Below, piece after piece: positions 1 through 6,562 of a stretch of DNA of 9,525 bases. Both the position numbers and the translations under genes were made by a program. The notes under the pieces were generated by a model. It did no database searches. It saw nothing but the letters and a program-made list of their open reading frames with translations, and was not told the origin of the DNA. The stretch is from NCBI GenBank assembly GCA_027083715.1, contig JALWNR010000776.1, positions 1 through 9,525 on the forward strand, in the 5' to 3' direction. The DNA is from Bacteroidales bacterium. GTDB lineage: Bacteria > Bacteroidota > Bacteroidia > Bacteroidales > NBLH01. Position 1 is the first letter of the stretch, and each line of letters starts with the position of its first letter.

Positions 1-1184
1 CTATTGCAGCCGTAAAATATGCCAAAAGATTTGTGGAAGATGTAGAGTTTTATGCTGAAGATGCCGGACGTACTGAAAATGAATACCTTGCACGTGTTGT
101 TGAAGCGGTAATTGCCGCAGGGGCAACGGTTATCAATATACCGGACACTACGGGTTACACCACTCCTTATGAGTTTGGCGAAAAAATTAAATTCCTGAAA
201 GAAAATGTACGTGGGGTACATAAAGCCATTCTTTCTACACACTGCCACAACGATTTAGGAATGGCTACTGCAAATTCGTTAGCAGGATTAATGAACGGAG
301 CACGTCAGGTGGAAGTTACCATAAACGGTATTGGCGAGCGTGCCGGTAATACTTCTTTGGAAGAAATTGCCATGATTTTACAAAGCAGGAAAGATATTAC
401 TTTGACAACAAATATAAAATCAAAAAAAATATACAAAACAAGCCGTCTGGTATCAACTTTAATGCGTATGCCCATACAACCCAATAAAGCGATTGTCGGA
501 CGTAATGCTTTTGCGCATTCTTCCGGCATTCACCAGGACGGCGTTTTGAAGAATCGCGAAAACTATGAAATTATTGACCCCGTTGATGTAGGCATCAGTC
601 AGTCATCTATTGTACTTACGGCACGTAGTGGTCGTGCGGCATTAAAACATCGTCTGGAAATTTTAGGTGTTAAACTCAATAAACAAGAATTGGATGTCGC
701 TTATGATAAATTTTTAAATCTTGCCGATAAGAAAAAAGATATTAAAGATGAAGATTTATTGGTGATGTTGAGCCTGCAAAAAGCAAAATCGCATAAAATA
801 AAATTAAAATATTTGCAAGTGGTTTCAGGAACAACACCGCTGACAACAGCTACCATTCAGTTGGATATAAACGGTGAAACTCTATCGGGAGTAAGTACCG
901 GAAACGGACCCATTGATGCAAGTTTTACCGCAGTAAAAAAAATACTGAAAAAGAAAGTTGTATTGGAAGAATTTCTTATTCAGGCAATTACACGCGGAAG
1001 TGATGATTTAGGCAAGGTACACGTACAAATTAAAAGTAAAGGAATTACTTATTATGGATTTTCTGCAAATACGGATATTATAACGGCATCTGTTGAAGCA
1101 TTCATTGATGCTGTTGAAAAAGCAAACGGTTTTGCAGTTCCGCTTAAATCAGACAAGAAAGAAATGGCAACAACAAACAATTAG
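1..1184 (+). CDS. leuA: 2-isopropylmalate synthase, 5'-truncated by the window edge
   Basis: This enzyme condenses acetyl-CoA with 2-oxoisovalerate to give 2-isopropylmalate, the committed step of leucine synthesis in the cytoplasm. The reading frame is open from base 3 (393 codons visible, stop TAG at 1182). By comparison with the usual length of about 500 residues, some 110-125 N-terminal residues, including the catalytic Arg-Asp motif, lie upstream. The fragment shows [11 protein letters not shown], the metal-binding HCHNDLG (fragment residues 80-86; codons at 240-254), [13 protein letters not shown], and [10 protein letters not shown] LeuA-dimer regulatory domain follows, with GNGPIDA at fragment residues 300-306, GSDDLG and TDIITAS; this is the leucine feedback domain in the family. 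The GTG at 33 is an internal Val, not the start. The gene heads the leuA-leuC-leuD-cimA-leuB cluster, so its promoter is outside the window. A homocitrate or citramalate role is less likely because a dedicated citramalate synthase lies downstream. Confidence 0.96.
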   Translation, partial: IAAVKYAKRFVEDVEFYAEDAGRTENEYLARVVEAVIAAGATVINIPDTTGYTTPYEFGEKIKFLKENVRGVHKAILSTHCHNDLGMATANSLAGLMNGARQVEVTINGIGERAGNTSLEEIAMILQSRKDITLTTNIKSKKIYKTSRLVSTLMRMPIQPNKAIVGRNAFAHSSGIHQDGVLKNRENYEIIDPVDVGISQSSIVLTARSGRAALKHRLEILGVKLNKQELDVAYDKFLNLADKKKDIKDEDLLVMLSLQKAKSHKIKLKYLQVVSGTTPLTTATIQLDINGETLSGVSTGNGPIDASFTAVKKILKKKVVLEEFLIQAITRGSDDLGKVHVQIKSKGITYYGFSANTDIITASVEAFIDAVEKANGFAVPLKSDKKEMATTNN

Positions 1185-1248
1185 TAAATATCAAACAACA
1201 AGAAATCGAATACGCAAACCGGTTTCTATTAACGCAACAAACAACAAC

Positions 1249-1302
1249 GCATTTTTTAACTATTGCCCGGCAGATAAACATTTCTGTCGGGTAAAAAAAT
1301 GC
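1249..1302. repeat. Two-part inverted repeat downstream of leuA
   Basis: The inner arms CCCGGCAGA (1266-1274) and TCTGTCGGG (1283-1291) pair over 9 bp with one G-T, around an 8-base loop. Outside them GCATTTTTTA (1249-1258) pairs with TAAAAAAATGC (1292-1302), leaving ACTATTG unpaired on the left and one extra A on the right. The T-run is upstream and the A-run downstream of the GC-rich stem, the reverse of an intrinsic terminator read on the + strand, so I do not call it one. It could still block 3' exonucleases on the leuA message. Confidence 0.6.
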
Positions 1303-1311
1303 AAAAAAAAC

Positions 1312-1337
1312 TTTTGAACGTCCTAAGGGCTTCAAAA
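1312..1337. repeat. REP-like palindrome, copy 1
   Basis: The arms TTTTGAA (1312-1318) and TTCAAAA (1331-1337) enclose GTCC (1320-1323) and GGGC (1327-1330), with loop TAA and one unpaired C at 1319. The stem is 11 bp with one G-T pair. A homologous element with the same unpaired C and the same core lies at 6454-6479 in the same orientation. Its arm sequences are exchanged but pairing is kept, so this is a repeat family and not a chance palindrome. Confidence 0.7.
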
Positions 1338-1355
1338 CGTTTCAAATGAAGAATA

Positions 1356-1397
1356 AAACGTTCAAATGTCAATTTGTTAACTGACGATTTGAAGTTT
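1356..1397. repeat. Bulged AT-rich hairpin next to REP-like copy 1
   Basis: AAAC (1356-1359) and TTCAAATGTCA (1361-1371) pair with TGAC (1382-1385), ATTTGAA (1387-1393) and GTTT (1394-1397). This gives 15 bp interrupted by unpaired G1360 and G1386, with a 10-base loop. The left arm overlaps a near-direct repeat: AAACGTTTCAAATG at 1335-1348 and AAACGTTCAAATG at 1356-1368. Single-base bulges also mark the neighbouring REP-like element, suggesting a related origin. Confidence 0.55.
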
Positions 1398-1399
1398 AA

Positions 1400-1454
1400 G
1401 TCCCATAGGGACAAAATAAATTAGCCCTGTATGGGAGCATAGCGGAATGGGGGC
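1400..1454. repeat. Bacteroidota-style intergenic repeat with alternative hairpins
   Basis: GTCCCATAGGGAC (1400-1412) is a 5-bp hairpin with loop ATA. TCCCATAGGG (1401-1410) can instead pair with CCCTGTATGGGA (1425-1436), leaving two extra bases. A third option pairs GCCCT and TAT (1424-1432, G1429 unpaired) with ATGGGGGC (1447-1454) around a loop containing AGCATAGCGG. From memory, GTCCC-N3-GGGAC followed by an AGCCC...GCGGA...GGGC hairpin is a frequent intergenic repeat in Bacteroidota genomes. The assignment to that family is my inference. Confidence 0.55.
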
Positions 1455-1473
1455 AGTGAAATAACAAATAATA

Positions 1474-1522
1474 GCGATGCAAGTAATCAACATTCAAAAA
1501 GAACAAATTTTTCATGCATCGC
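1474..1522 (+). repeat. Inverted repeat in the leuC leader
   Basis: GCGATGCA (1474-1481) and TGCATCGC (1515-1522) are perfect 8-base complements 33 bases apart. Inside them AAAAA (1496-1500) can pair with TTTTT (1508-1512). The structure ends 38 bases before the chosen leuC start. It could be an RNA stem-loop in the leuC leader or chance; no known riboswitch fold is recognisable. Confidence 0.4.
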
Positions 1523-1560
1523 AATTAAAACAGGAGATTAAAAAAACGAAACTAAATAAA

Positions 1561-2967
1561 ATGAGCAAAAAGACATTATTCGATAAAATATGGGATGCAC
1601 ACGTAGTTAAAAACATCCCAAACGGACCTTCGGTACTTTATATCGACAAACAATTTATTCACGAAGTTACCAGTCCACAGGCTTTTGATGGTTTGCGTCA
1701 GCGCGGAATTAAAGTTTTTCGTCCCAAGCAAACCATTGCAACGGCAGATCACAACACACCGACAATTAACCAGCATTTGCCGGTTAAAGATGAATTATCC
1801 AGAAACCAATTGGATAAATTGACCCAAAACTGCAATGAGTTTGGCATCGAATTATATGCTTTGGGACACCCGAAAAACGGTGTGGTACACATTATCGGAC
1901 CCGAACTGGGCATTACTCTGCCGGGCAGTACTTATGTTTGTGGCGATAGCCATACTGCAACACACGGTGCTTTCGGTTCAATTGCTTTTGGCATCGGAAC
2001 TTCCGAAGTAGAGATGGTGCTGGCTACTCAATGCCTGATGCAAAATAAGCCCCAAAAAATGCGTATCAATATCGACGGTAATTTGAAAAAAGGCGTTACC
2101 GCCAAAGATATTATTCTTTATCTGATTTCAAAATTGACAACCGGAGGCGGAACCGGTTATTTTATCGAATATGCCGGAGATACCATCCGCTCATTGTCAA
2201 TGGAAGAGCGCATGACCATTTGCAACATGAGTATTGAAATGGGCGCGCGTGGCGGTTTAATTGCACCTGATGAAACTACATTTGAATACATTAAGGACAG
2301 AGAGTTTGCACCCAAAGGCGAAGCCTTTGAAAAAGCTGTTAAAAACTGGAAAACATTATATTCTGATAAAGATGCTGAATTTGATAAAGAATACTATTTC
2401 GATGCATCGGATATTGATACCATGATTACTTACGGCACTAATCCCGGGATGGGAATTAAAATTACGGAAAGTATTCCTACTGTAAATGATTTTGAAAGCG
2501 AAAGTGAAAAAAACGGTCTGAAAAAATCCTTAAAATATATGGATTTTAAGGAAGCCGAACCCATTATGGGCAAAAAAATCGACTATGTATTTATTGGCAG
2601 TTGTACCAACGGACGCATTGAAGATTTACGTGCTGCTGCTGAAATATTAAAAGGTCGTAAAAAAGCAGAAAATGTTATCGTATGGATTGTTCCGGGTTCA
2701 AAAATGGTTGAAAAACAAGCCATTGAAGAAGGTTTAGATAAGATTTTTGAAGAAGCGGGTATCGAAATGCGTCAGCCCGGTTGCTCGGCATGTCTGGCTA
2801 TGAACGATGATAAAGTTCCTGCCGGAAAATACAGTGTTTCCACATCAAATCGTAATTTTGAAGGTCGCCAGGGACCCGGAGCACGTACCTTGCTGGCAAG
2901 CCCTGTTTTAGCTGCGGCAGCTGCCGTAACAGGAAAAATTACAGACCCGAAACAATTTTTATCATAA
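1561..2967 (+). CDS. leuC: 3-isopropylmalate dehydratase, large subunit
   Basis: LeuC is the iron-sulfur subunit of cytoplasmic isopropylmalate isomerase. With LeuD it converts 2-isopropylmalate to 3-isopropylmalate, and it usually also converts citramalate to 3-methylmalate. I chose ATG 1561 ([16 protein letters not shown]), which gives 468 residues, close to the 466 of E. coli LeuC. An upstream in-frame ATG at 1477 would add 28 residues without family resemblance. The three [4Fe-4S] ligands are present: Cys348 in GSCTNGR, and Cys408 and Cys411 in [22 protein letters not shown] and [15 protein letters not shown] are also intact, so the enzyme should be active. There is no Shine-Dalgarno near the start: an AGGAG at 1532-1536 is too far away and the immediate leader is A-rich, normal for Bacteroidota. 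leuD follows after 31 bases, fitting co-translation of the two subunits. Confidence 0.97.
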   Translation: MSKKTLFDKIWDAHVVKNIPNGPSVLYIDKQFIHEVTSPQAFDGLRQRGIKVFRPKQTIATADHNTPTINQHLPVKDELSRNQLDKLTQNCNEFGIELYALGHPKNGVVHIIGPELGITLPGSTYVCGDSHTATHGAFGSIAFGIGTSEVEMVLATQCLMQNKPQKMRINIDGNLKKGVTAKDIILYLISKLTTGGGTGYFIEYAGDTIRSLSMEERMTICNMSIEMGARGGLIAPDETTFEYIKDREFAPKGEAFEKAVKNWKTLYSDKDAEFDKEYYFDASDIDTMITYGTNPGMGIKITESIPTVNDFESESEKNGLKKSLKYMDFKEAEPIMGKKIDYVFIGSCTNGRIEDLRAAAEILKGRKKAENVIVWIVPGSKMVEKQAIEEGLDKIFEEAGIEMRQPGCSACLAMNDDKVPAGKYSVSTSNRNFEGRQGPGARTLLASPVLAAAAAVTGKITDPKQFLS

Positions 2968-2998
2968 AATTATGTAATAGAAAACAAAAAACAGAAAA

Positions 2999-3589
2999 AT
3001 GGAAAAATTAGTCAAAATAAAATCAACTTGTGTTCCGGTGAATATTGAAAATGTAGATACCGATCAGATTATTCCGGCGCGTTTTTTAAAAGCTACCGAT
3101 AAAAAAGGTTTTGGCAACAATTTATTCAGAGATTGGCGTTACGATAAAGACGGTAAACCAAAACCTGACTTTCCGCTCAATAATCCAAAGTACAAAGGGA
3201 AAATTTTGGTTGCAGGAAAAAATTTCGGAAGTGGTTCCAGCCGCGAACATGCAGCATGGGCTGTTGCCGGATACGGTTTTCGTGTAGTAATTTCAAGTTA
3301 TTTTGCAGATATTTTCAAAAATAATGCACTCAACAACGGTGTTTTACCCGTGCAAGTATCCGAAGTATTTCTAAAATCACTTTTTGAAAAAATTGAAGAT
3401 AATCCGGATTTGGAAATCGAAGTGAATTTGGAAAAACAAATTGTACAAATGGGCGGCATGGCAGAACATTTTGAAATTAATGAATATAAAAAAGAATGTT
3501 TATTAAACGGATACGATGATATTGACTATCTGCTAAACATTAAAGACGAAATAGAGAATTACGAAAAAAATCATGAGTTTGTTATATAG
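2999..3589 (+). CDS. leuD: 3-isopropylmalate dehydratase, small subunit
   Basis: LeuD is the swivel-domain partner of LeuC and forms the isopropylmalate isomerase heterodimer. It has 196 residues (E. coli LeuD has 201), from ATG at 2999 to TAG at 3587. The family signatures are [14 protein letters not shown] at residues 18-31, which lines the active site, and [17 protein letters not shown] at about 73-89, the substrate-binding SSREHA loop. [22 protein letters not shown] follows at about 93-114. The start gives the usual short N-terminus before the first beta strand and lies in an A-rich leader with no Shine-Dalgarno. It sits 31 bases after leuC and 88 bases before the citramalate synthase gene, consistent with one transcript. 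No truncation or missing key residue is seen. Confidence 0.97.
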   Translation: MEKLVKIKSTCVPVNIENVDTDQIIPARFLKATDKKGFGNNLFRDWRYDKDGKPKPDFPLNNPKYKGKILVAGKNFGSGSSREHAAWAVAGYGFRVVISSYFADIFKNNALNNGVLPVQVSEVFLKSLFEKIEDNPDLEIEVNLEKQIVQMGGMAEHFEINEYKKECLLNGYDDIDYLLNIKDEIENYEKNHEFVI

Positions 3590-3677
3590 TGTATTAGAAT
3601 TAAAACAGTTAGCTGACAATCAATCCATCAATTTGCCAATAGACTATTACTAATAAACCAGACAACTGAAATTACGC

Positions 3678-5243
3678 ATGAAGCAACAACTTGAAATAAT
3701 GGATACCACCCTACGTGATGGCGAACAGACTACGGGCGTGTCGTTCAACCCGCAGGAAAAAGTCAGTATTGCCAAATTACTTCTGAAAGAAGTAAAAGTT
3801 GATCGTATTGAGGTTGCCTCGGCACGGGTATCAAAAGGTGAATTTGAAGCCGTACGGAAGATTACCGAGTGGGCAAAAGAAAACGACTGTCTCTACCGTA
3901 TTGAAATTTTGGGTTTTATTGACGGAACAGATTCAATTGACTGGATAAATAAAGCAGGTGCACGTGTGGTTAATCTGTTATCAAAAGGCTCGTTAAAGCA
4001 TGTAAGCAAACAGTTGCGCAAAACGCCCGAGCAACATGTTGCAGATATTAAAAAAGCCATTGCTTATGCAAAAAGTTTAGGATTTAATGTCAATCTATAT
4101 TTAGAAGATTGGTCAAACGGAATGATAAATTCGCGTGATTATGTATTTTTTATGATAGATGCTCTAAAAAATGAACCCATTGAACGGTTTATGATACCCG
4201 ATACCTTAGGTATTTTGAATCATGAACAGACTTATGAGTTTTGCAGTATCATGCGTAAAAAATATCCGGGTATCCATTTTGATTTTCATGCTCATAATGA
4301 TTATGATTTAGCTACAGCTAATGTATATGCTGCTATTAAAGCCGGAATTAACGGAGTACACACTACCGTAAACGGTTTGGGAGAACGTGCCGGAAATGTA
4401 CCTTTATCAAGTGTAATTGGTATTGTAAATGACCATTTGAAAATAAAGACAAATTTGGATGAATGCAAACTGACTAAAGTCAGTCAGGTAGTAGAGTCAT
4501 TTTCAGGTTTGCGTATTCCTGCTAATAAACCACTGATTGGTGAAAATGTTTTTACACAAACTTGTGGGGTACATGCCGATGGCGATTCAAAAAACAGCTT
4601 ATATTTCAATAATCTGATGCCCGAGCGTTTTGGTCGTGAACGTAAATATGCACTTGGAAAAACATCCGGCAAGGCAAATATTAAAAAAAACCTGGAAGAA
4701 CTGGGTATGGTGCTTGACGATGAATCGCTGAAAAGAGTTACAGCAAGAATTATTGAGTTGGGCGACCGTAAAGAAAACGTTACCATTGACGACTTACCTT
4801 ATATTATTGCTGATGTTTTGGATAACAAGCGTATTAAAAAATCAATAATTTTTAAACATTATTCATTAACAATTGCTAACGGGCTAAAGCCCGTAGCTAC
4901 TATAAATGTGGAAATTAATGGTAAAGCCTATGAAGAGAGTTCAATGGGTGATGGTCAGTACGATGCTTTTATGAAAGCTCTTTGGAAAATTTACAATACC
5001 TTAGGAAAGGAACGTCCGTTATTGGTCGATTATTCGGTAAGTATTCCGCCGGGGGGTAAAACCGATGCCTTGGTAGAAACAATTATTACCTGGGAATTTA
5101 ATAACAAACGGATAAAAACACACGGTTTAGATCCTGACCAAACAGAAGCTGCAATAAAAGCAACCGAAAAAGTATTGAATATCATGGAACAACAAAATAC
5201 ATTAGAAGAAAGAAAAAATAAAAGAGTAGCACAAGAACATTAA
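3678..5243 (+). CDS. cimA: (R)-citramalate synthase, Leptospira type
   Basis: This enzyme should condense pyruvate with acetyl-CoA to (R)-citramalate, opening the threonine-independent isoleucine route. The 521-residue protein begins LEIMDTTLRDGEQT, with catalytic Arg13 and Asp14, and has the metal-binding HAHND (His204, His206). Aligned from memory with Leptospira interrogans citramalate synthase, the pyruvate-selecting residues Leu81, Leu104 and Tyr144 correspond to Leu78, Leu101 and Tyr141. Glu143, Thr176 and His299 also match active-site positions. The C-terminal LeuA-dimer domain (about 390-505) keeps the residues I recall as binding isoleucine: Tyr428, Leu449, Tyr452, Ile456, Val466, Pro486 and Gln488. 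The last 16 residues are a charged tail beyond the usual end. Position between leuD and leuB fits, because LeuCD and LeuB can process citramalate. Databases may list it as a second 2-isopropylmalate or homocitrate synthase; the pocket residues argue against both. Confidence 0.9.
   Translation: MKQQLEIMDTTLRDGEQTTGVSFNPQEKVSIAKLLLKEVKVDRIEVASARVSKGEFEAVRKITEWAKENDCLYRIEILGFIDGTDSIDWINKAGARVVNLLSKGSLKHVSKQLRKTPEQHVADIKKAIAYAKSLGFNVNLYLEDWSNGMINSRDYVFFMIDALKNEPIERFMIPDTLGILNHEQTYEFCSIMRKKYPGIHFDFHAHNDYDLATANVYAAIKAGINGVHTTVNGLGERAGNVPLSSVIGIVNDHLKIKTNLDECKLTKVSQVVESFSGLRIPANKPLIGENVFTQTCGVHADGDSKNSLYFNNLMPERFGRERKYALGKTSGKANIKKNLEELGMVLDDESLKRVTARIIELGDRKENVTIDDLPYIIADVLDNKRIKKSIIFKHYSLTIANGLKPVATINVEINGKAYEESSMGDGQYDAFMKALWKIYNTLGKERPLLVDYSVSIPPGGKTDALVETIITWEFNNKRIKTHGLDPDQTEAAIKATEKVLNIMEQQNTLEERKNKRVAQEH
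4875..4897. repeat. Palindrome inside the cimA coding sequence
   Basis: ACGGGCT (4879-4885) and AGCCCGT (4888-4894) are perfect complements around AA. The stem continues outward with GCT (4875-4877) and AGC (4895-4897), leaving A4878 unpaired, for 10 bp in all. It lies in the cimA frame and encodes NGLKPVA near residues 401-407, at the start of the regulatory domain. The protein aligns with its Leptospira relative here without an insertion, so this may be chance. The one-base bulge does resemble the intergenic elements in this window. Confidence 0.4.
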
Positions 5244-5253
5244 TTTTGTAGAA

Positions 5254-5269
5254 ACATGCCTTGGCATGT
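5254..5269. repeat. Palindrome in the cimA-leuB gap
   Basis: ACATGCC (5254-5260) and GGCATGT (5263-5269) are perfect 7-base complements separated by TT, with GTAG just before and CTTATT just after. The shape recalls the TTTTGTAGAGAC...GTCTC palindromes scattered through many Bacteroidota genomes, but it is degenerate if so. It ends 36 bases before the leuB start. The U-tract is too weak to call a terminator. Confidence 0.45.
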
Positions 5270-5305
5270 CTTATTAAAAAACGAGAATATCAAAATTTTA
5301 AATAT

Positions 5306-6373
5306 ATGAATTACAAAATCACAGTTTTACGCGGAGACGGAATCGGTCCGGAAGTTATGGAGCAAGGATTAAAAATTTTGCATGCAGCAGCCAAAAAATT
5401 TAATTTTGAGGTAGAAACCACCGAAGCATTAATTGGTGCAACAGCCATTGACCAAACAGGCAATCCTTTGCCCGATGAATCCATTGAAAGCTGCAAACAG
5501 TCAGATGCCGTATTACTGGGTGCAGTAGGACACCCCAAATACGACAACGACCCGACGGCAAAAGTTCGCCCCGAGCAAGGTTTGCTTAAACTACGTAAAT
5601 CTTTGGGTTTGTTTGCTAATATTCGTCCGGTTACTACTTATGAAATTTTGTACGATAAATCACCTATTAAAACTGAACGCATTAAAGGAGTTGATTTTGT
5701 AGTTTTCAGAGAACTTACAGGAGGTATTTATTTTGGCGATAAAGGAAAAAGCGAGGATGGAAACAGTGCATACGATACTTCCGATTATTCGGTTGAAGAA
5801 ATTGACCGGATTACCCGCTTGGCTTTTGATACAGCATTAAACAGAAAGAAAAAAGTATGTTTGGTAGATAAAGCAAATGTTTTGGAAACATCACGCCTTT
5901 GGCGACAAACAGTTGATAAAATTGCACAAGAGTCGAAATATGCCGAAATAGAACTGGAAAAAATGTTTGTCGATAATGCCGCCATGCAATTAATCCAGTG
6001 GCCCTCGCAATTTGATGTTATTTTAACCGAAAATATGTTTGGCGATATTATCACGGATGAAGCATCGGTAATTCCCGGTTCTATGGGGTTACTGCCTTCG
6101 GCATCAGTAGGTAGCGGACTCGCACTTTTTGAGCCTATTCATGGTTCATATCCGCAAGCTGCCGGAAAAAATATAGCCAACCCGTTTGCAACTATCTTAT
6201 CAGTTGCCATGATGTTGGATCATTTAAAACAAAACGATGCTGCTGAATTAATTCGTAAAGCAGTAGATAAAGCATTACACAGTGGTATTGTTACCGAAGA
6301 TATTTCAAAAAATAACCCAAAATCAACCACAGAAGTGGGTGATTGGGTAAAGGAGTTTATTACTTCTGATTAA
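5306..6373 (+). CDS. leuB: 3-isopropylmalate dehydrogenase
   Basis: LeuB oxidatively decarboxylates 3-isopropylmalate to 2-oxoisocaproate using NAD+, and 3-methylmalate to 2-oxobutyrate when citramalate feeds the pathway. ATG 5306 (MNYKITVLRGDGIGPEV) gives 355 residues, normal for the family. A TTG at 5261 would add 15 unrelated residues and falls inside a palindrome, so I rejected it. Substrate-binding Arg97, Arg107 and Arg135 (RELTGGIYFG), Tyr142 and Lys189 (DKANVL), and metal-binding Asp223, Asp247 and Asp251 (NMFGDIITDEAS) are all present. One oddity is the cofactor loop HGSYPQAAGKNIANP (279-293). Gln284 stands where most LeuB proteins have the Asp that contacts the NAD ribose (Asp278 in Thermus thermophilus numbering). 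I have an uncertain memory of the same loop in other Bacteroidota LeuB proteins. The gene is last in the leu cluster and is followed by a likely terminator. Confidence 0.97.
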   Translation: MNYKITVLRGDGIGPEVMEQGLKILHAAAKKFNFEVETTEALIGATAIDQTGNPLPDESIESCKQSDAVLLGAVGHPKYDNDPTAKVRPEQGLLKLRKSLGLFANIRPVTTYEILYDKSPIKTERIKGVDFVVFRELTGGIYFGDKGKSEDGNSAYDTSDYSVEEIDRITRLAFDTALNRKKKVCLVDKANVLETSRLWRQTVDKIAQESKYAEIELEKMFVDNAAMQLIQWPSQFDVILTENMFGDIITDEASVIPGSMGLLPSASVGSGLALFEPIHGSYPQAAGKNIANPFATILSVAMMLDHLKQNDAAELIRKAVDKALHSGIVTEDISKNNPKSTTEVGDWVKEFITSD

Positions 6374-6390
6374 TTTTAGGTTTGGTTTTT

Positions 6391-6434
6391 CCTCAGTCAG
6401 GACGAAAGTATTTTCTTTCCCTGGCTGGGGTTTT
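6391..6434 (+). terminator. Likely intrinsic terminator of the leu operon
   Basis: CCTCAGTCAGG (6391-6401) pairs with CCTGGCTGGGG (6420-6430) over 11 bp with two G-T pairs. After a two-base bulge the stem continues with GAAAG (6404-6408) and CTTTC (6415-6419), closing a six-base loop. TTTT follows at once (6431-6434), then A's. It starts 17 bases after the leuB stop, the right place for the end of the leu transcript. The T-run is short, so termination may be partial. Confidence 0.7.
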
Positions 6435-6453
6435 AAAAATCAACTTTCAAAAC

Positions 6454-6479
6454 TTCAAAACGTCCGCAGGACTTTTGAA
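6454..6479. repeat. REP-like palindrome, copy 2
   Basis: TTCAAAA (6454-6460) and TTTTGAA (6473-6479) enclose GTCC (6462-6465) and GGAC (6469-6472), with loop GCA and one unpaired C at 6461. The stem is 11 bp of Watson-Crick pairs. It is preceded by a second TTCAAAAC, giving a tandem 8-base repeat at 6446-6461. Homology to 1312-1337 extends outward: AAAACTT, AACGTCC and GG-C lie in the same order, and the right flank is similar through an ATGAA motif. Confidence 0.7.
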
Positions 6480-6499
6480 CATTTGATATGAAATAAAGA

Positions 6500-6555
6500 G
6501 TTTAGAGGTTTATAAAGTTTAAACTTATCAACTATTAAACCAATAAACCTTAAAC
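6500..6555. repeat. Long AT-rich bulged hairpin
   Basis: GTTTA (6500-6504) and AGGTTTAT (6506-6513) pair with ATAAACCT (6543-6550) and TAAAC (6551-6555). This makes 13 bp with a single unpaired G at 6505. Further in, GTTTAA (6517-6522) can pair with TTAAAC (6535-6540). A perfect 12-base palindrome, AAGTTTAAACTT, lies at 6515-6526. The low GC content makes chance pairing easier, but a 13-bp stem with one bulge is still notable. Confidence 0.5.
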
Positions 6556-6562
6556 CAAATTG

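Larger units (their letters stand above)
1185..1560. other. Gene-free leuA-leuC spacer filled with inverted repeats
   Basis: These 376 bases contain no convincing gene. An open frame from an ATG at 1477 runs into leuC, but its 28 extra residues look unlike any LeuC N-terminus. The spacer holds a run of separate stem-loops (1249-1302, 1312-1337, 1356-1397, 1400-1454, 1474-1522) plus a perfect 10-base palindrome AAACCGGTTT at 1216-1225. Such a long gap is unusual inside a leu operon whose other gaps are 31 to 88 bases, which suggests that repeats have inserted or accumulated here. Confidence 0.8.

Noticed and set aside
1249..1302. Intrinsic terminator after leuA
   Set aside because: The GC-rich stem is preceded by T's and followed by A's, so there is no U-tract after the stem in either direction of transcription.
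1093..1317. Small + strand ORF overlapping the end of leuA
   Set aside because: It is a lysine- and glutamine-rich shadow of leuA in another frame that runs into hairpin repeats; there is no start signal or recognisable protein.
1477..1560. N-terminal extension of LeuC from an upstream ATG, or a leader peptide for attenuation
   Set aside because: The 28 residues do not resemble LeuC N-termini, and the frame runs on into leuC without a stop, so it cannot be a separate leader peptide. Ile and Leu codons are scattered, not clustered.
3638..3648. AATAG-A-CTATT palindrome in the leuD-cimA gap
   Set aside because: It is short, AT-rich and expected by chance; nothing else in the 88-base gap supports a function.
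5261..5305. Extended leuB start at TTG
   Set aside because: The 15 added residues have no family match, the codon lies within a palindrome, and ATG 5306 gives the standard MNYKITVLRGDGIGPE start.
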